From contig CALXMM010000016.1 of assembly GCA_944389475.1 (NCBI GenBank), forward strand, positions 1 to 44,310: DNA of 44,310 nucleotides, written 5' to 3'. Shown piece by piece: positions 26,024 through 34,813 of this stretch (the first letter of the stretch is position 1; each line of letters begins with the position of its first letter). The notes below the pieces were generated by a model, which was not told the DNA's origin, made no database searches, and was given only the letters and a program-made list of their open reading frames with translations. The translations under genes were made by a program, and so were the position numbers. This stretch comes from an uncultured Clostridia bacterium. GTDB lineage: Bacteria > Bacillota > Clostridia > TANB77 > CAG-508.

Positions 26024-27167
26024 GTTTCACCTCCGCAATTACTTTTGATATAATTTCTTTTTGATTTTCATCCAATGGAACATTGTTCTGAGCTTCATAA
26101 AAGTCAGCAAATAGTTCCAATTCACTTTTCTTTTTTAACTTTTCTAAATTTAAGTCTTGTTCTTGAATACCATTCATAGTTTTACTATTTCTAATCTCAA
26201 GTTTTAAGGTATTTGGATATATTCTCCTAATTTGACCTATTGCATCAAAAACAGGTTCTTCGTTTGTTATTACTGCTTTTATGTAATCATTTGTATTTCC
26301 TTTTTCATAATTTTCTTTTTTTAGAAGTTCCTCAATAGGCCCTTTTATTTCTCTCATATCTCTTAATGGTTTTAGTGGTATTAATTTAATATCTATATTA
26401 TTTTTTTCTTTCATATCTATTATTGGAACAGATTTATTGTTTCTTATTTCAGAAAAAGAGTATTTAAGCATTGTTCCAGCATATCTAGCTGTATCTCTAC
26501 CAATTCTCTGTGGTCCATGCACATGACCAATTGCTACATAATCAAAGTTATCAAAATTAGAAACATCAACATTTTCTATTCCTCCTAAAGATAACATTTC
26601 AGAATCCATTCTTTCAGGTTCATTTGTTCCTGCAGTTACAAATTGATGAACCATTATTATATTTCTTTCCTTTGTATCGATTGTTTCCCTTGAAATAATC
26701 TTATTTATTGCGGTATTATAATTATTTTCTATATCCTCTTCAAAAAACTGTCTTACTTCTATAGGCTTTATAAATGGCAACATATATATATTCAATTTTC
26801 CATACTCATCATCCAATGTTACCTTTCTTAATTTGCCATTGTATCTACTTTCTATGTATAGTCCTTCATCTTCAAAAATTTTGCTTCCAAAACTTAATCT
26901 GTCTTTTGAATCATGGTTTCCAGATATAATAAATACTTTTATTTTTAATTCTTTAATAAGTTTCCTTAAAAAATCATCTAATAAATTTACTGCATCTGCT
27001 GGTGGTACACTTCTATCATAAACATCACCAGAAATTAAAACGGTTTCTATTTTTTCTTCTTTAATAATATCTATAATTTCATTTAACATGTATTCCTGAT
27101 CTTCCAATAAAGATTGTTCTTGCAAAATTTTTCCTAAATGCAAATCAGCTAAGTGTAAAATCTTCAT
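26010..27167 (-). CDS. sbcD: Exonuclease subunit SbcD (Mre11-like nuclease)
   Basis: A 385-residue metallophosphoesterase nuclease, partner of SbcC. Phosphodiesterase motifs appear in order: DLHLGK, GDVYDRSVPP, GNHDSKDR, VHQF and GHVHGPQ. A C-terminal capping region contacts the SbcC coiled coils. The ATG at 27167 is chosen over the longer frame (27197) because AGGAGGAAG lies just before it. It is first in the sbcDC operon. Confidence 0.97.
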   Translation of the reverse strand: MKILHLADLHLGKILQEQSLLEDQEYMLNEIIDIIKEEKIETVLISGDVYDRSVPPADAVNLLDDFLRKLIKELKIKVFIISGNHDSKDRLSFGSKIFEDEGLYIESRYNGKLRKVTLDDEYGKLNIYMLPFIKPIEVRQFFEEDIENNYNTAINKIISRETIDTKERNIIMVHQFVTAGTNEPERMDSEMLSLGGIENVDVSNFDNFDYVAIGHVHGPQRIGRDTARYAGTMLKYSFSEIRNNKSVPIIDMKEKNNIDIKLIPLKPLRDMREIKGPIEELLKKENYEKGNTNDYIKAVITNEEPVFDAIGQIRRIYPNTLKLEIRNSKTMNGIQEQDLNLEKLKKKSELELFADFYEAQNNVPLDENQKEIISKVIAEVKHETD

Positions 27168-27223
27168 ATTCTTCCTCCTTTTTTGATAGAATATCACATT
27201 TTTATTTATTAAGAAATAAATAA

Positions 27224-27250
27224 ATAAAAAAAGAGGTAATTTTCATTACC
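27224..27250 (-). terminator. Terminator after oapA
   Basis: GGTAAT, loop GAAA, ATTACC on the minus strand, followed by TCTTTTTTT. It starts 9 bases past the oapA stop codon and separates the OLE-oapA unit from sbcD. Confidence 0.85.
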
Positions 27251-27258
27251 CCCCAATG

Positions 27259-27807
27259 TTATTGTTTTTTTAATTTAAATTTATTTAGTACTATTGCTGT
27301 AGCATGAACAACCTTGGTTGAACTTTTATTTGCAATCATTTTTCCAAAAGCTTTTGAACCTACAGTTGCAGCTGCAACTAAAGCACTTATTAAAAATTGT
27401 ATATCAAAGCTCAAATTAAATTGTTCTGTAACTTTTACAGCTATTAATGCACTTATTGCACCACTTAATACCCCACAAATATCACCAATTACATCTGAGC
27501 ATATATTTGCAACTTTAGGTGCATTTCTAATTAATTTTATAGAGTCTTTTGAGCCCTTTACTTTTTTTGTAGCTTTTGCATGAAATTCATTTTCATTTGC
27601 AACTTGTACTGCAACACCAATAAAGTCCGCTATAACACCTATAAAAATAACTAATACCAAAATTAATATTGCTGGTATTATACTTAAATTTGAAACTCCA
27701 TTATTTGATATAAAAGAAAACACTAATGACAAAATAAATGTCATTATGGAAACTTTAATAACCCAATTCATTTCCGATTTATCTTTTCTTTCTTTTTTTA
27801 CTTTCAT
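27259..27807 (-). CDS. oapA: OLE RNA-associated membrane protein OapA
   Basis: A 182-residue integral membrane protein with about four hydrophobic segments: near 14-30 (VSIMTFILSLVFSFI), 40-65, 105-125 (ICSDVIGDICGVLSGAISAL) and 135-152. I recognise the OapA pattern of ADFIGVAVQVANENEFHAKA, a lysine-rich loop, LIRNAPKVANICSDVIGDIC and a late GSKAFGK. The order fits too, with a long structured RNA directly upstream on the same strand. In Bacillus halodurans OapA binds OLE RNA at the membrane, and the complex affects Mg2+ handling and alcohol and cold tolerance. That role is extrapolated here. AAAGGA precedes the ATG. Confidence 0.85.
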   Translation of the reverse strand: MKVKKERKDKSEMNWVIKVSIMTFILSLVFSFISNNGVSNLSIIPAILILVLVIFIGVIADFIGVAVQVANENEFHAKATKKVKGSKDSIKLIRNAPKVANICSDVIGDICGVLSGAISALIAVKVTEQFNLSFDIQFLISALVAAATVGSKAFGKMIANKSSTKVVHATAIVLNKFKLKKQ

Positions 27808-27853
27808 TAATAATTTAATCCTTTCTTATTTAACGTTATACTTTAACAAAATT

Positions 27854-27873
27854 AAGGCAGAAAAACTCTGCCT
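27854..27873 (-). terminator. Hairpin between OLE RNA and oapA
   Basis: An 8-bp stem AAGGCAGA/TCTGCCTT with a 4-base loop, followed on the minus strand by AATTTTG. The U-tract is weak, so partial termination or an RNA processing site that still allows oapA transcription is more likely than full termination. Confidence 0.55.
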
Positions 27874-28449
27874 TATAATGTTTGTTATTAATGGTAAAAG
27901 TTTAAGTAAATTTTACAGTTTAGGTCTGGTTGAATTTCTCTATTCCTCACTTAACATTACTGTTAAGCTGTTTCCATTTATGAAGAACATCTATATATTT
28001 CACTAGACACCAGATCGCCACTTAAATCTGTACCTTAATCCTTAAACTTTCTTGCTTTTGGTAAGCAAACATTCTAGAAGTTTTCCTTAACGTACAAATA
28101 ACTCTTTACTAGTCTCTTTTGCAAATATAATTTCATAATACTAACAAATCTATTGGCCAAATGGACTTGTTTTTCTATCTATTAATCCCAATATATTCAC
28201 TCAAGACAAGCTACACTATGTATTTTGTGTCTTGGCACTCACCATAGGTTATACTTAAAACGCTGTTCTAAGTCTCCACGAAATCAGGGAGTTTCATATA
28301 TGCCATTATATAATACCCTAATCTCTTACTTCCTAGCACCACACAAAACTGGCATTTCGCGCAATACTAAGAAACTTCAACGATGTGCTCTTTAGTGGAT
28401 TTTTAGCCCCACCCTCGTAAAGTTTGTACGACTAGAATAATGCACCATT
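27854..28449 (-). ncRNA. ole: OLE (ornate large extremophilic) RNA
   Basis: About 596 bases with no credible ORF, GC-richer than its flanks, with its own strong promoter, ending just before oapA on the same strand. This is the known order for OLE RNA, about 600 nt. Local pairings read on the plus strand include CAAGACA/TGTCTTG (28202-28208/28228-28234), TTGCTT/AAGCAA (28052-28057/28063-28068), CAGAT/ATCTG (28011-28015/28026-28030) and CTTAAC/GTTAAG (27950-27955/27962-27967). The 3' hairpin AAGGCAGA/TCTGCCTT (27854-27873) may end or process the RNA. I could not align it to a covariance model, so the name rests mainly on synteny, size and structure. Confidence 0.78.
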
Positions 28450-28455
28450 GATATT

Positions 28456-28484
28456 ATTATACAGGCGTTTTGCCAAATTTCCAA
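28456..28484 (-). promoter_or_regulatory. Promoter of OLE RNA-oapA
   Basis: TTGGAA (28479-28484), exactly 17 bases, then a perfect TATAAT (28456-28461). The predicted transcript begins near 28449. It is one of the strongest promoters in the window, fitting an abundant RNA. Confidence 0.8.
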
Positions 28485-28623
28485 GTTCTAATTAGAACAA
28501 ATTTTGTTTGCTTTAGCTTACTTTTATATTTGATTTTAAAAGATTTCGTTGTTTTTAATTTTTTTGCGTTTTTTCTTCGTTTCTCTCATTATTTTATATT
28601 TTTAATTTATTTTTCTAATATTA

Positions 28624-28652
28624 TTGACTTGTAAAAATTCTTCGAATAAAAT
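28624..28652 (+). promoter_or_regulatory. Promoter of the membrane-anchored protein at 28687
   Basis: TTGACT (28624-28629), 17 bases, TAAAAT (28647-28652), then AAGGGGG and the ATG at 28687. It is divergent from the OLE promoter. Confidence 0.7.
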
Positions 28653-28686
28653 GAGTTTATAATTATTTTTTAAGGGGGAATTTTTT

Positions 28687-29463
28687 ATGCCAGAAAACAA
28701 TGGTAAAAAGACAGTAAATGTTTCAACATTAATAATTATAGTTGTTGCTATAATTATAGTTCTAGTTGTTATATTTGCTGCAATTTTATTTTTTATGAAA
28801 AAATCAAACACAGATACGGATGTGGCAGCAAATGAAAATGTAACTACTTCAGAATCTATAGAATCTGAAAATGAAACAGATATTGCATCTAATCAAACAA
28901 ACACTTCTTCTAATGTTGTAACTAGTACAACACAACCTACTACAACATCAAATGGAACTGTCTCTGATGATTGGAAGGACTGCGAATTTATATTTGATAA
29001 TCAGGTTTATAAATTAGATTTTGATTACAGTGCTATTAAAAATAATGGTTGGTCTTTTAATTTAGCTGATTATGGTTATTCAGATGGATATGTTATGAAT
29101 AAAGGAGACAAAATCTCTAGTACTATCGACTTGGAAAACCCTAATTTTGATTCAGATGTAAGAGTAGGATTTACAAATACTTCAGATGAGTCAAAAGACA
29201 TTTTAGACTGCCAAATATGGTCAGTTGTTGTAGATAATGCTTTTGCTAAAAAGCCAGTAACATTCTCTTTTGCTAAAGGAATTCATAATGGAAGTACATT
29301 ACAAGAAGTTATAGATGCATATGGAGAACCAACCGATAGCTATCGTTCTGATAGTTTAGGATACTGGAATTATACATATCAAGATGGATATAATAAATAT
29401 CTTAAACTAACTATATATGATGATAGAGGAATTACGGGATTTTCTTATCAAATGTATAAATAA
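28687..29463 (+). CDS. Membrane-anchored extracytoplasmic protein of unknown function
   Basis: 258 residues. A short charged N-terminus (MPENNGKK) is followed by one strong membrane helix (about 14-37). A Ser/Thr/Asn-rich low-complexity linker follows (about 40-95), then a globular domain outside the cell (about 96-258). The last 55 residues contain GIHNGSTLQEVIDAYGEPTD and a Tyr-rich strand region (YWNYTYQDGYNKYLKLTIYD). That GSTLQEVIDAYGEP pattern recalls BamE/SmpA-like small domains found in Firmicute lipoproteins, but there is no lipobox. Function unknown. It has its own promoter and terminator. Confidence 0.85.
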   Translation: MPENNGKKTVNVSTLIIIVVAIIIVLVVIFAAILFFMKKSNTDTDVAANENVTTSESIESENETDIASNQTNTSSNVVTSTTQPTTTSNGTVSDDWKDCEFIFDNQVYKLDFDYSAIKNNGWSFNLADYGYSDGYVMNKGDKISSTIDLENPNFDSDVRVGFTNTSDESKDILDCQIWSVVVDNAFAKKPVTFSFAKGIHNGSTLQEVIDAYGEPTDSYRSDSLGYWNYTYQDGYNKYLKLTIYDDRGITGFSYQMYK

Positions 29464-29468
29464 TTAAG

Positions 29469-29505
29469 AGAAAAGAAGTTAAGCAAAATGCTTAACTTCT
29501 TTTCT
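29469..29505 (+). terminator. Strong bidirectional terminator between convergent genes
   Basis: A 16-bp perfect stem (AGAAAAGAAGTTAAGC and its complement) with a 5-base loop. It overlaps the stop codon of the convergent CDF transporter gene. Confidence 0.88.
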
Positions 29506-30667
29506 AAATATATGATGTTTCTACTTTTATTACTGCATAATACTTATTATTTTTTTCATGTATTTTATTTTGTATTACTTTTCTAATTTCATCAGCATTA
29601 TATTCCCTATCCCTTGGGACTACTAAATCGAAAATTAAATTAACTCTTTGCCCTCCATCTGTCATTCTAAAATCATGTATAGAGAATTCCGGATTTAATT
29701 CTTTTACGATTTTCTCTGTGAAAGCTTTCATATCATTTATTTCTTTGTTATCAACTACAATAGGGTCCATATGTATTGTTGTTATACAATTAAATTTATT
29801 ATAATAATCCTGTTCCATTTGGTCTATTACATCATGTACCTTACAAATATCACCATTTGCAGGGACTTCCGCATGGAAAGAAACAATTTTTCTTCCTGGT
29901 CCATAATCATGTACCATGATATCATGAATTCCAGAAATCATATCATAATTCTTTGCTTCCTCTTCTATACTTTTTATAAACTCAGGATCTGGTTTCATTC
30001 CAAGTAATAAATCGATTGTTTCTTTTATAGCTTTAATTCCTGTATAAATAATAAATACAGAAACAACCAAACTTGCATAACCATCTATTGATACTCCAAA
30101 TATTTTAGCAACAAAAGCAGAAATTAAAACAACTAATGTTGAGATAGAATCTGATATACTATCATAAGCATTTCCCTTTATTGCATTTGAATTTATTATT
30201 TTAGCAATTTTTTTATAGAATAGAAATAACCAGAGTTTTGTTAAAATTGCAATAACTAAAATAATAATTGTAACATTACTTATAGCAGGTAGTTCTGGAT
30301 GAATTATTTTGTCTATTGAAGTTTTTAGTAATTCTACTCCAACCATTAAAATTATTATATCCACAATGAAAGCTGATATATATTCCATCCTTCCATGTCC
30401 CCATGGATGGTCCTTATCTTTCTTCTTTTGTGACATTTTAAATCCAATCATTGTAACAAAGGAAGAACCTACATCAAATACATTGTTTAATGCATCTGAT
30501 ATAATAGAAATGGAACTTGCTATTATACCTATAATAAGCTTTACTATGGATAATAAAATATTTACAGCAACTCCAGTAATGCTAGAAAGCATTCCATACT
30601 TCTCTCTAACTTCTAAATTATTAACATCTTTATCTTTTATAAATAATTTTATTAATAAGTCTGTCAT
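29504..30667 (-). CDS. Cation diffusion facilitator family transporter
   Basis: A 387-residue membrane antiporter that exports divalent metal ions (Zn2+, Mn2+, Fe2+ or Cd2+). Six membrane helices occupy about 28-230. The metal site appears as SDALNNVFDVGSS (helix 2) and DSISDSISTLVV (helix 5), with the cytoplasmic HPWGHGRMEY loop. A C-terminal cytoplasmic domain (about 235-387) contains HDIMVHDYGPGRKIVSFHAE. The Asn/Asp pattern in helices 2 and 5 resembles the Mn/Fe-leaning branch, but the metal is not certain. It ends a HAD-lgt-rsm22-CDF gene run, 35 bases after rsm22. Confidence 0.94.
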   Translation of the reverse strand: MTDLLIKLFIKDKDVNNLEVREKYGMLSSITGVAVNILLSIVKLIIGIIASSISIISDALNNVFDVGSSFVTMIGFKMSQKKKDKDHPWGHGRMEYISAFIVDIIILMVGVELLKTSIDKIIHPELPAISNVTIIILVIAILTKLWLFLFYKKIAKIINSNAIKGNAYDSISDSISTLVVLISAFVAKIFGVSIDGYASLVVSVFIIYTGIKAIKETIDLLLGMKPDPEFIKSIEEEAKNYDMISGIHDIMVHDYGPGRKIVSFHAEVPANGDICKVHDVIDQMEQDYYNKFNCITTIHMDPIVVDNKEINDMKAFTEKIVKELNPEFSIHDFRMTDGGQRVNLIFDLVVPRDREYNADEIRKVIQNKIHEKNNKYYAVIKVETSYI

Positions 30668-30702
30668 TTTATATATTACCTCTCTTTTTTCTTACTAAAC
30701 TA

Positions 30703-31647
30703 TTATATTAAATCTCCACATTTTAGTTTTTTAACTTTTTTAAAAATTTCTTTATCCCTTTTTGTAAAAGTTTTTTCTTCTATATTTCCATTTGTGCATA
30801 ATTTTAATTTAATAAAACCACTCGAAGTAATTGGATGTCTTAATATTCTAGACCCACTATTATCTATTTTTTCCCTTGAAATTGCTATATAAGAAAATTT
30901 TTCATCTTCATATGGCACTTCAGCATTTTTTACAAATTTATGTATTTTATTTCTTTCCACTCTAACAATCGAATGGCACCAATCTTCATTCGGTAATTTA
31001 CATTCTTCTTGGCTAGTACAAGGTGCTAAAATATTTAAATTCTTTTCTATTGCTAATTTTTGTATTTTCCTTATATTATTAAAACCTTCTGGAGTTCCTG
31101 GTTCTATGAAAATTACAATTTTATTAAAAACATTTAAAATATTTTGTATAACATCTTCTTTCAAACCATCATCTAATTCATTAATCATATATGAAACAAT
31201 TATTAAATCTGCAGTATCAGTTATTTCTTGTTTTACAATATCTTGATTTTTCCAACTTATATTTTTAAAATCAGATAATAATTTTTGTCCCAATTCTCTC
31301 ATTTTTTCTTCACGTTCAATACAAATAAATTGTTTTATATTTAAGTTATTTAAGATTGCCCACTCGCCAGCTCCAGTTCCTGCACCAATATCCAACACTG
31401 TATCTATTTCTGGTTCATATCTTTTTAAAGTTTCTGCCAATGCCTTATTAATGGCACAAAATGTTGCTGGCATTCTTATAATAGCATATGCAAGAACCTC
31501 CAAATCTTTATTCACTAAGCTTTGACCTACTCTTTTTTCATTCATATACCTATCACTCAATTTTTGAGCAACCTCTCTTAATTCATTTAATTTAACATTT
31601 TCTATTTCATGTTCAATTTTTGTCTCTAATTCATACGGAATTTTCAT
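30703..31647 (-). CDS. Rsm22/METTL17-like ribosomal small-subunit methyltransferase-family protein
   Basis: 314 residues. An N-terminal helical part is followed by a SAM-binding Rossmann motif LDIGAGTGAGEWA (about 102-114), then SYMINEL. A cysteine cluster, APCTSQEECKLPNEDWC, corresponds to the iron-sulfur site known in the Rsm22/METTL17 family. A C-terminal SYIAISRE segment follows. Family members associate with the small ribosomal subunit, and eukaryotic homologues assist mitoribosome assembly. Catalysis in bacteria is not established. It starts 13 bases after lgt. Confidence 0.86.
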   Translation of the reverse strand: MKIPYELETKIEHEIENVKLNELREVAQKLSDRYMNEKRVGQSLVNKDLEVLAYAIIRMPATFCAINKALAETLKRYEPEIDTVLDIGAGTGAGEWAILNNLNIKQFICIEREEKMRELGQKLLSDFKNISWKNQDIVKQEITDTADLIIVSYMINELDDGLKEDVIQNILNVFNKIVIFIEPGTPEGFNNIRKIQKLAIEKNLNILAPCTSQEECKLPNEDWCHSIVRVERNKIHKFVKNAEVPYEDEKFSYIAISREKIDNSGSRILRHPITSSGFIKLKLCTNGNIEEKTFTKRDKEIFKKVKKLKCGDLI

Positions 31648-31660
31648 ATTTTCTTTTCTC

Positions 31661-32471
31661 CTATTGTTGTTTAGATAATTTTAAACATTTTTTATTTCTT
31701 CTATTTTTATATATTAATATTCCAACCATAATGACAAATAATATAATTGAAAGTAACTGTGATACTCGAATATTCCCAATCATTAAACTGTCCGTTCTTA
31801 AGCCTTCAATTACTGTTCTAATCACAGAATACCCTAATAAATATACAATTGTTAATTGACCTTTATTTTTCCTATGTTTTTTTAAATATGTTAAAACCAA
31901 AAATAAAATTAATGTTCCAATGGATTCATATAAAAATGTTGGATGAACCTCCATGTATATACCATCTTCAACTATTCCCATCCTAAATATATTGTTAGTT
32001 TGAATACCATGTGCTTCACCATTTACAAAATTTCCCCATCTACCAATAGATTGTCCTAACGCCAAGTATGGTACTAACATATCAAAAATATCTAAGGAAT
32101 TTAACTTTTTAACTTTGCAAAATATTACTATGGTTATAGCTGCACCAATTATTCCTCCATATATAGCCAGTCCGACCATTCCTTAAATTTATAATTTGTA
32201 TTGGATTGCTTAAATAGTATTGTAAGTTAAATATTACATAATACAATCTGGCACAAATTATTGCTACTGGTATAACAATTATTATTAATTCTAATATTAC
32301 ATCATACTCTATATCAAATTTCTTAACATCTTTTTTTAATGCAATTATTGCAATCACAAAAGCTAGCGCTATAAAGATTGCATACCAATATATATTTATA
32401 TTTCCAATTGAAAAAGCAATTCTTGAAACTGTTAAATTAATATTAAATGCAGGAAATGTAATAGTAGTCAT
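31661..32471 (-). pseudogene. lgt: Prolipoprotein diacylglyceryl transferase with a single-base frameshift
   Basis: Lgt attaches diacylglycerol to the lipobox cysteine of prolipoproteins. The upstream frame gives the N-terminus (INIYWYAIFIALAFVIAI ... NPIQIINLRNG). The downstream frame continues as GLAIYGGIIGAAITI, then LGQSIGRWGNFVNGEAHG, the Lgt signature with essential Arg/Asn/Glu. Removing one base (the G at plus-strand 32174) joins them into the conserved RNGGLAIYGG. The two open frames otherwise overlap out of phase. Because Lgt is usually important, a sequencing error or a very recent mutation is likely. The family length (about 270) is restored by the correction. Confidence 0.88.
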
Positions 32472-32512
32472 ATATTCTCCTTTACATATTTAGTAAAGCA
32501 TAATTATAATAA

Positions 32513-33373
32513 TTATTCTGATAAGTCAAAAATTTTATTTAATTCGTATGCTACTCCAGCTTCATTATTATTTATTGTAACTACATCTGCTAATTCTTTT
32601 AATTCATCTGCAGCATTTTCCATTGCAACTGAAAGACCTCCCGCTTTAATCATTTCTATATCATTTAGTCCATCACCAAAAACAACTGTATCAGCTAAAT
32701 CGATTTTTAAATATTTTGATAATTCTTTTATTCCTACCGCTTTGTTTGTTCCTTTTGCCATGATATCCATAACATAAGGAAGTTCATAGTTCATTTTCTC
32801 TTCCCTATATTTCATTGGAATCATAAATTCATCTACTTTTGTTACTGAAACATTAAATAAATTTAATACATCTCTCCTAATACTTTCTAATTTATCTTTA
32901 TCATAATCCATAATACTAAATTTCATAATTGGCTCTTGTGTTTTTAAAAGAGTATCGTTTAATGAATTAATAATATTAACTTCACTTCTATTTTCTGGAG
33001 TTAAACTAAATTTGCCTTCTTCTACTACTAAATTTCCAGATAGCGTAACTGCTGTATATAAATTATTCTTTTTTATAAGTTCTAAAATTTTAATTGCAGT
33101 ATCTTTAGGTATATCTTGGCTAAAAATATTAATATTATTTTTAAAATTTACAGCAATACCTCCATTAGAACCAATTACATAAGGCACTGCTCCTACTTCA
33201 TTACTATACATTACTATACTTTGATAAGGTCTTCCTGATGTTAATACTACTTCTATTCCATTTTCTTTAAGTTTTTTTATAGCTTTTATATTTTGTTCAG
33301 GAACTTTTTTCTCATCATTTACTAAAGTTCCATCTATATCTATGAAAACTATCTTATATTTATTTTTATTCAT
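32513..33373 (-). CDS. Cof-type HAD-IIB hydrolase (sugar-phosphate phosphatase)
   Basis: A 286-residue cytoplasmic phosphatase. The nucleophile motif DIDGTLVND is at about 11-19, with the second motif LTSGRPYQS, then a C2-type cap domain. NKAVGIKELSKYL follows, and the metal site VFGDGLNDIEMI lies near the C-terminus. Members dephosphorylate sugar phosphates, FMN precursors or pyridoxal phosphate, and the substrate here cannot be assigned. AAGGAG precedes the ATG. It appears to head the run leading into lgt, rsm22 and the CDF transporter. Confidence 0.93.
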   Translation of the reverse strand: MNKNKYKIVFIDIDGTLVNDEKKVPEQNIKAIKKLKENGIEVVLTSGRPYQSIVMYSNEVGAVPYVIGSNGGIAVNFKNNINIFSQDIPKDTAIKILELIKKNNLYTAVTLSGNLVVEEGKFSLTPENRSEVNIINSLNDTLLKTQEPIMKFSIMDYDKDKLESIRRDVLNLFNVSVTKVDEFMIPMKYREEKMNYELPYVMDIMAKGTNKAVGIKELSKYLKIDLADTVVFGDGLNDIEMIKAGGLSVAMENAADELKELADVVTINNNEAGVAYELNKIFDLSE

Positions 33374-33513
33374 ATACTTCCACTCCTTACCAAATATTAT
33401 TTGTAATTTTTTATCTCTTATTCTTTATTAATTATTTCACAATTCTTAATTCTTAAATTCATTTATATCAATAGTTTTTAAGGTTAATAAATTATTAATT
33501 TTCTATTCCTCCC

Positions 33514-34260
33514 TTAAATTATATTTTTCACTTTAACTCCAATACTGTTACACATTCCACGTGTGTGGTCGCTCATCTGTAGATTTTTTTGACTAATATC
33601 GTTGCTTGTCTGTAGATAATCTTCATAATTTGCTTTACTCTCATTTTTTAGTACAAAAGTTACTTGTTTTGGATCTGCTTTATCTTTTTCATCATATCCA
33701 CCAATTATAACTTGTTTTACTAAAATTTCAAAAGCATCTTTATCAAATTCTGTTATAATTTCTCCGTTTTCAATATATCGTTTTAGCTTATTTAAACTAC
33801 GTTTTCTATTTGTTTTGTTTCTTTCATCTAGCACTAATTTTTCTTGCTTTAACTTTAACTGTTCGATTTGATTTTTCATTTTTTCTTTTCTCTCTAAGAA
33901 TGTTTCTCTATCAATGGCATTTTCTAAACTTAAATCAATTAATTTATTCATTATTGATTTTGTTAGTATTAAATCAATTTTTCCATTCATACTATCTTGT
34001 ATCATTCTCATAAAATTACTTCGTTTGTAATCTTGTGTTCCTGATATTGACTCATCTGCATATACTTCTACAAAAGACCATTCTATATTTTTTGTTATTT
34101 TTTCATTGTAATATTTTACTTGTGATTCAAAACTATTTAATTGGTCTTCTGAATCTGTTCTTACTCTTGCATATGCTGCTACTTTTAGTTTTCTATTTAT
34201 TTGTAGCCCTGTAGTTCTATCTATTCTACCTTGTATTTTCTCTATAACTTGAATTTCCAT
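33514..34260 (-). pseudogene. Large serine recombinase, inactivated (catalytic Ser replaced, middle deleted)
   Basis: The N-terminal catalytic domain (KLKVAAYARVRTDSEDQLNS to NGKIDLILTKSI) belongs to the large serine recombinases of Firmicute integrative elements. It then runs in frame straight into the C-terminal part (LIDLSLENAIDRETFLERKE, a coiled-coil block and SDHTRGMCNSIG). The recombinase and zinc-ribbon DNA-binding domains are missing, about half of the usual 500 or more residues. The active-site serine of the A-x-R-V-S-T motif is Arg here (ARVRTDSEDQ). Both changes should abolish recombination. GGAGG precedes the ATG, and the frame is open. It marks the remnant of an integrated element. 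Confidence 0.85.
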
Positions 34261-34307
34261 TAATCCTCCACTCTGTTAGAGAGAACCCTGTTTGGATTAT
34301 ACACCAT

Positions 34308-34715
34308 TTAAAAGTTAAAATCAATTTCGTATTTTTCTAGTTTATATTCCTTTATAATGTTCTCTTTTGCTTGTTTGTATATTTTTTCATCTAAAAAACT
34401 TATATGTTCTGCTGGATTTATTCCTAACCTTTTATTATTTACAAGTTTTTCCGCTATTTCCATTGGTGTATTTTGTATTACACTAGGTGTATTAAGCACA
34501 TTTTTGCTTTTATCTTTATTTACCATTTTACTTTCTTTTATTACTGGCTCATAATCTTCTCCTAGTATATTTAAAACTTCTTCTTTGCTAATCCACTCCA
34601 TATTAACATTTTTTAAAATTTCTCCTACTTCCAGTTTTTCTTCCATCATTTTTTTGACTTTCTTCATTTCTTCTTTCTTGTAGTAATTTATTAGTAATTG
34701 GTTTGTTTCTGCCAT
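34308..34715 (-). CDS. Uncharacterised protein upstream of the recombinase remnant
   Basis: 135 residues, not recognised. It is helical and highly charged: EEMKKVKKMMEEKLEVGEIL, then NVNMEWISKEEVLNILGEDY, and C-terminal NPAEHISFLDEKIYKQAKEN. No HTH or catalytic motif is certain. Its place between a dedicated promoter/attenuator leader and a serine recombinase suggests an accessory gene of the former mobile element. The ATG at 34715 is chosen because GGAGG lies 8 bases before it. An ATG five codons upstream overlaps the ribosome binding site. Confidence 0.65.
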   Translation of the reverse strand: MAETNQLLINYYKKEEMKKVKKMMEEKLEVGEILKNVNMEWISKEEVLNILGEDYEPVIKESKMVNKDKSKNVLNTPSVIQNTPMEIAEKLVNNKRLGINPAEHISFLDEKIYKQAKENIIKEYKLEKYEIDFNF

Positions 34716-34741
34716 AATTAAAACCTCCATTTAATTTATTT

Positions 34742-34793
34742 AAAAACAAAAAGGCAAGAAAAAAAGCTAGATTTCTCTAACTTAGTTTCTTGC
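34742..34793 (-). terminator. Leader terminator/attenuator upstream of the recombinase module
   Basis: On the minus strand GCAAGAAA...GTTAGA pairs with TCTAGC...TTTCTTGC (34754-34793), followed by CTTTTTGTTTTT (34742-34753). It sits about 15 bases downstream of a predicted promoter and about 30 bases before the first ORF, so transcription must pass it to reach the gene. That arrangement suggests regulated attenuation. Confidence 0.7.
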
Positions 34794-34813
34794 TTTCAAT
34801 TTTTCATATTAAG

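Noticed and set aside
27874..28449. Group II intron, RNase P RNA or riboswitch as identity of the long RNA
   Set aside because: No GUGCG-like intron start with domain V, no RNase P core motifs and no intron-encoded protein were seen. Size and the oapA neighbour fit OLE RNA better.
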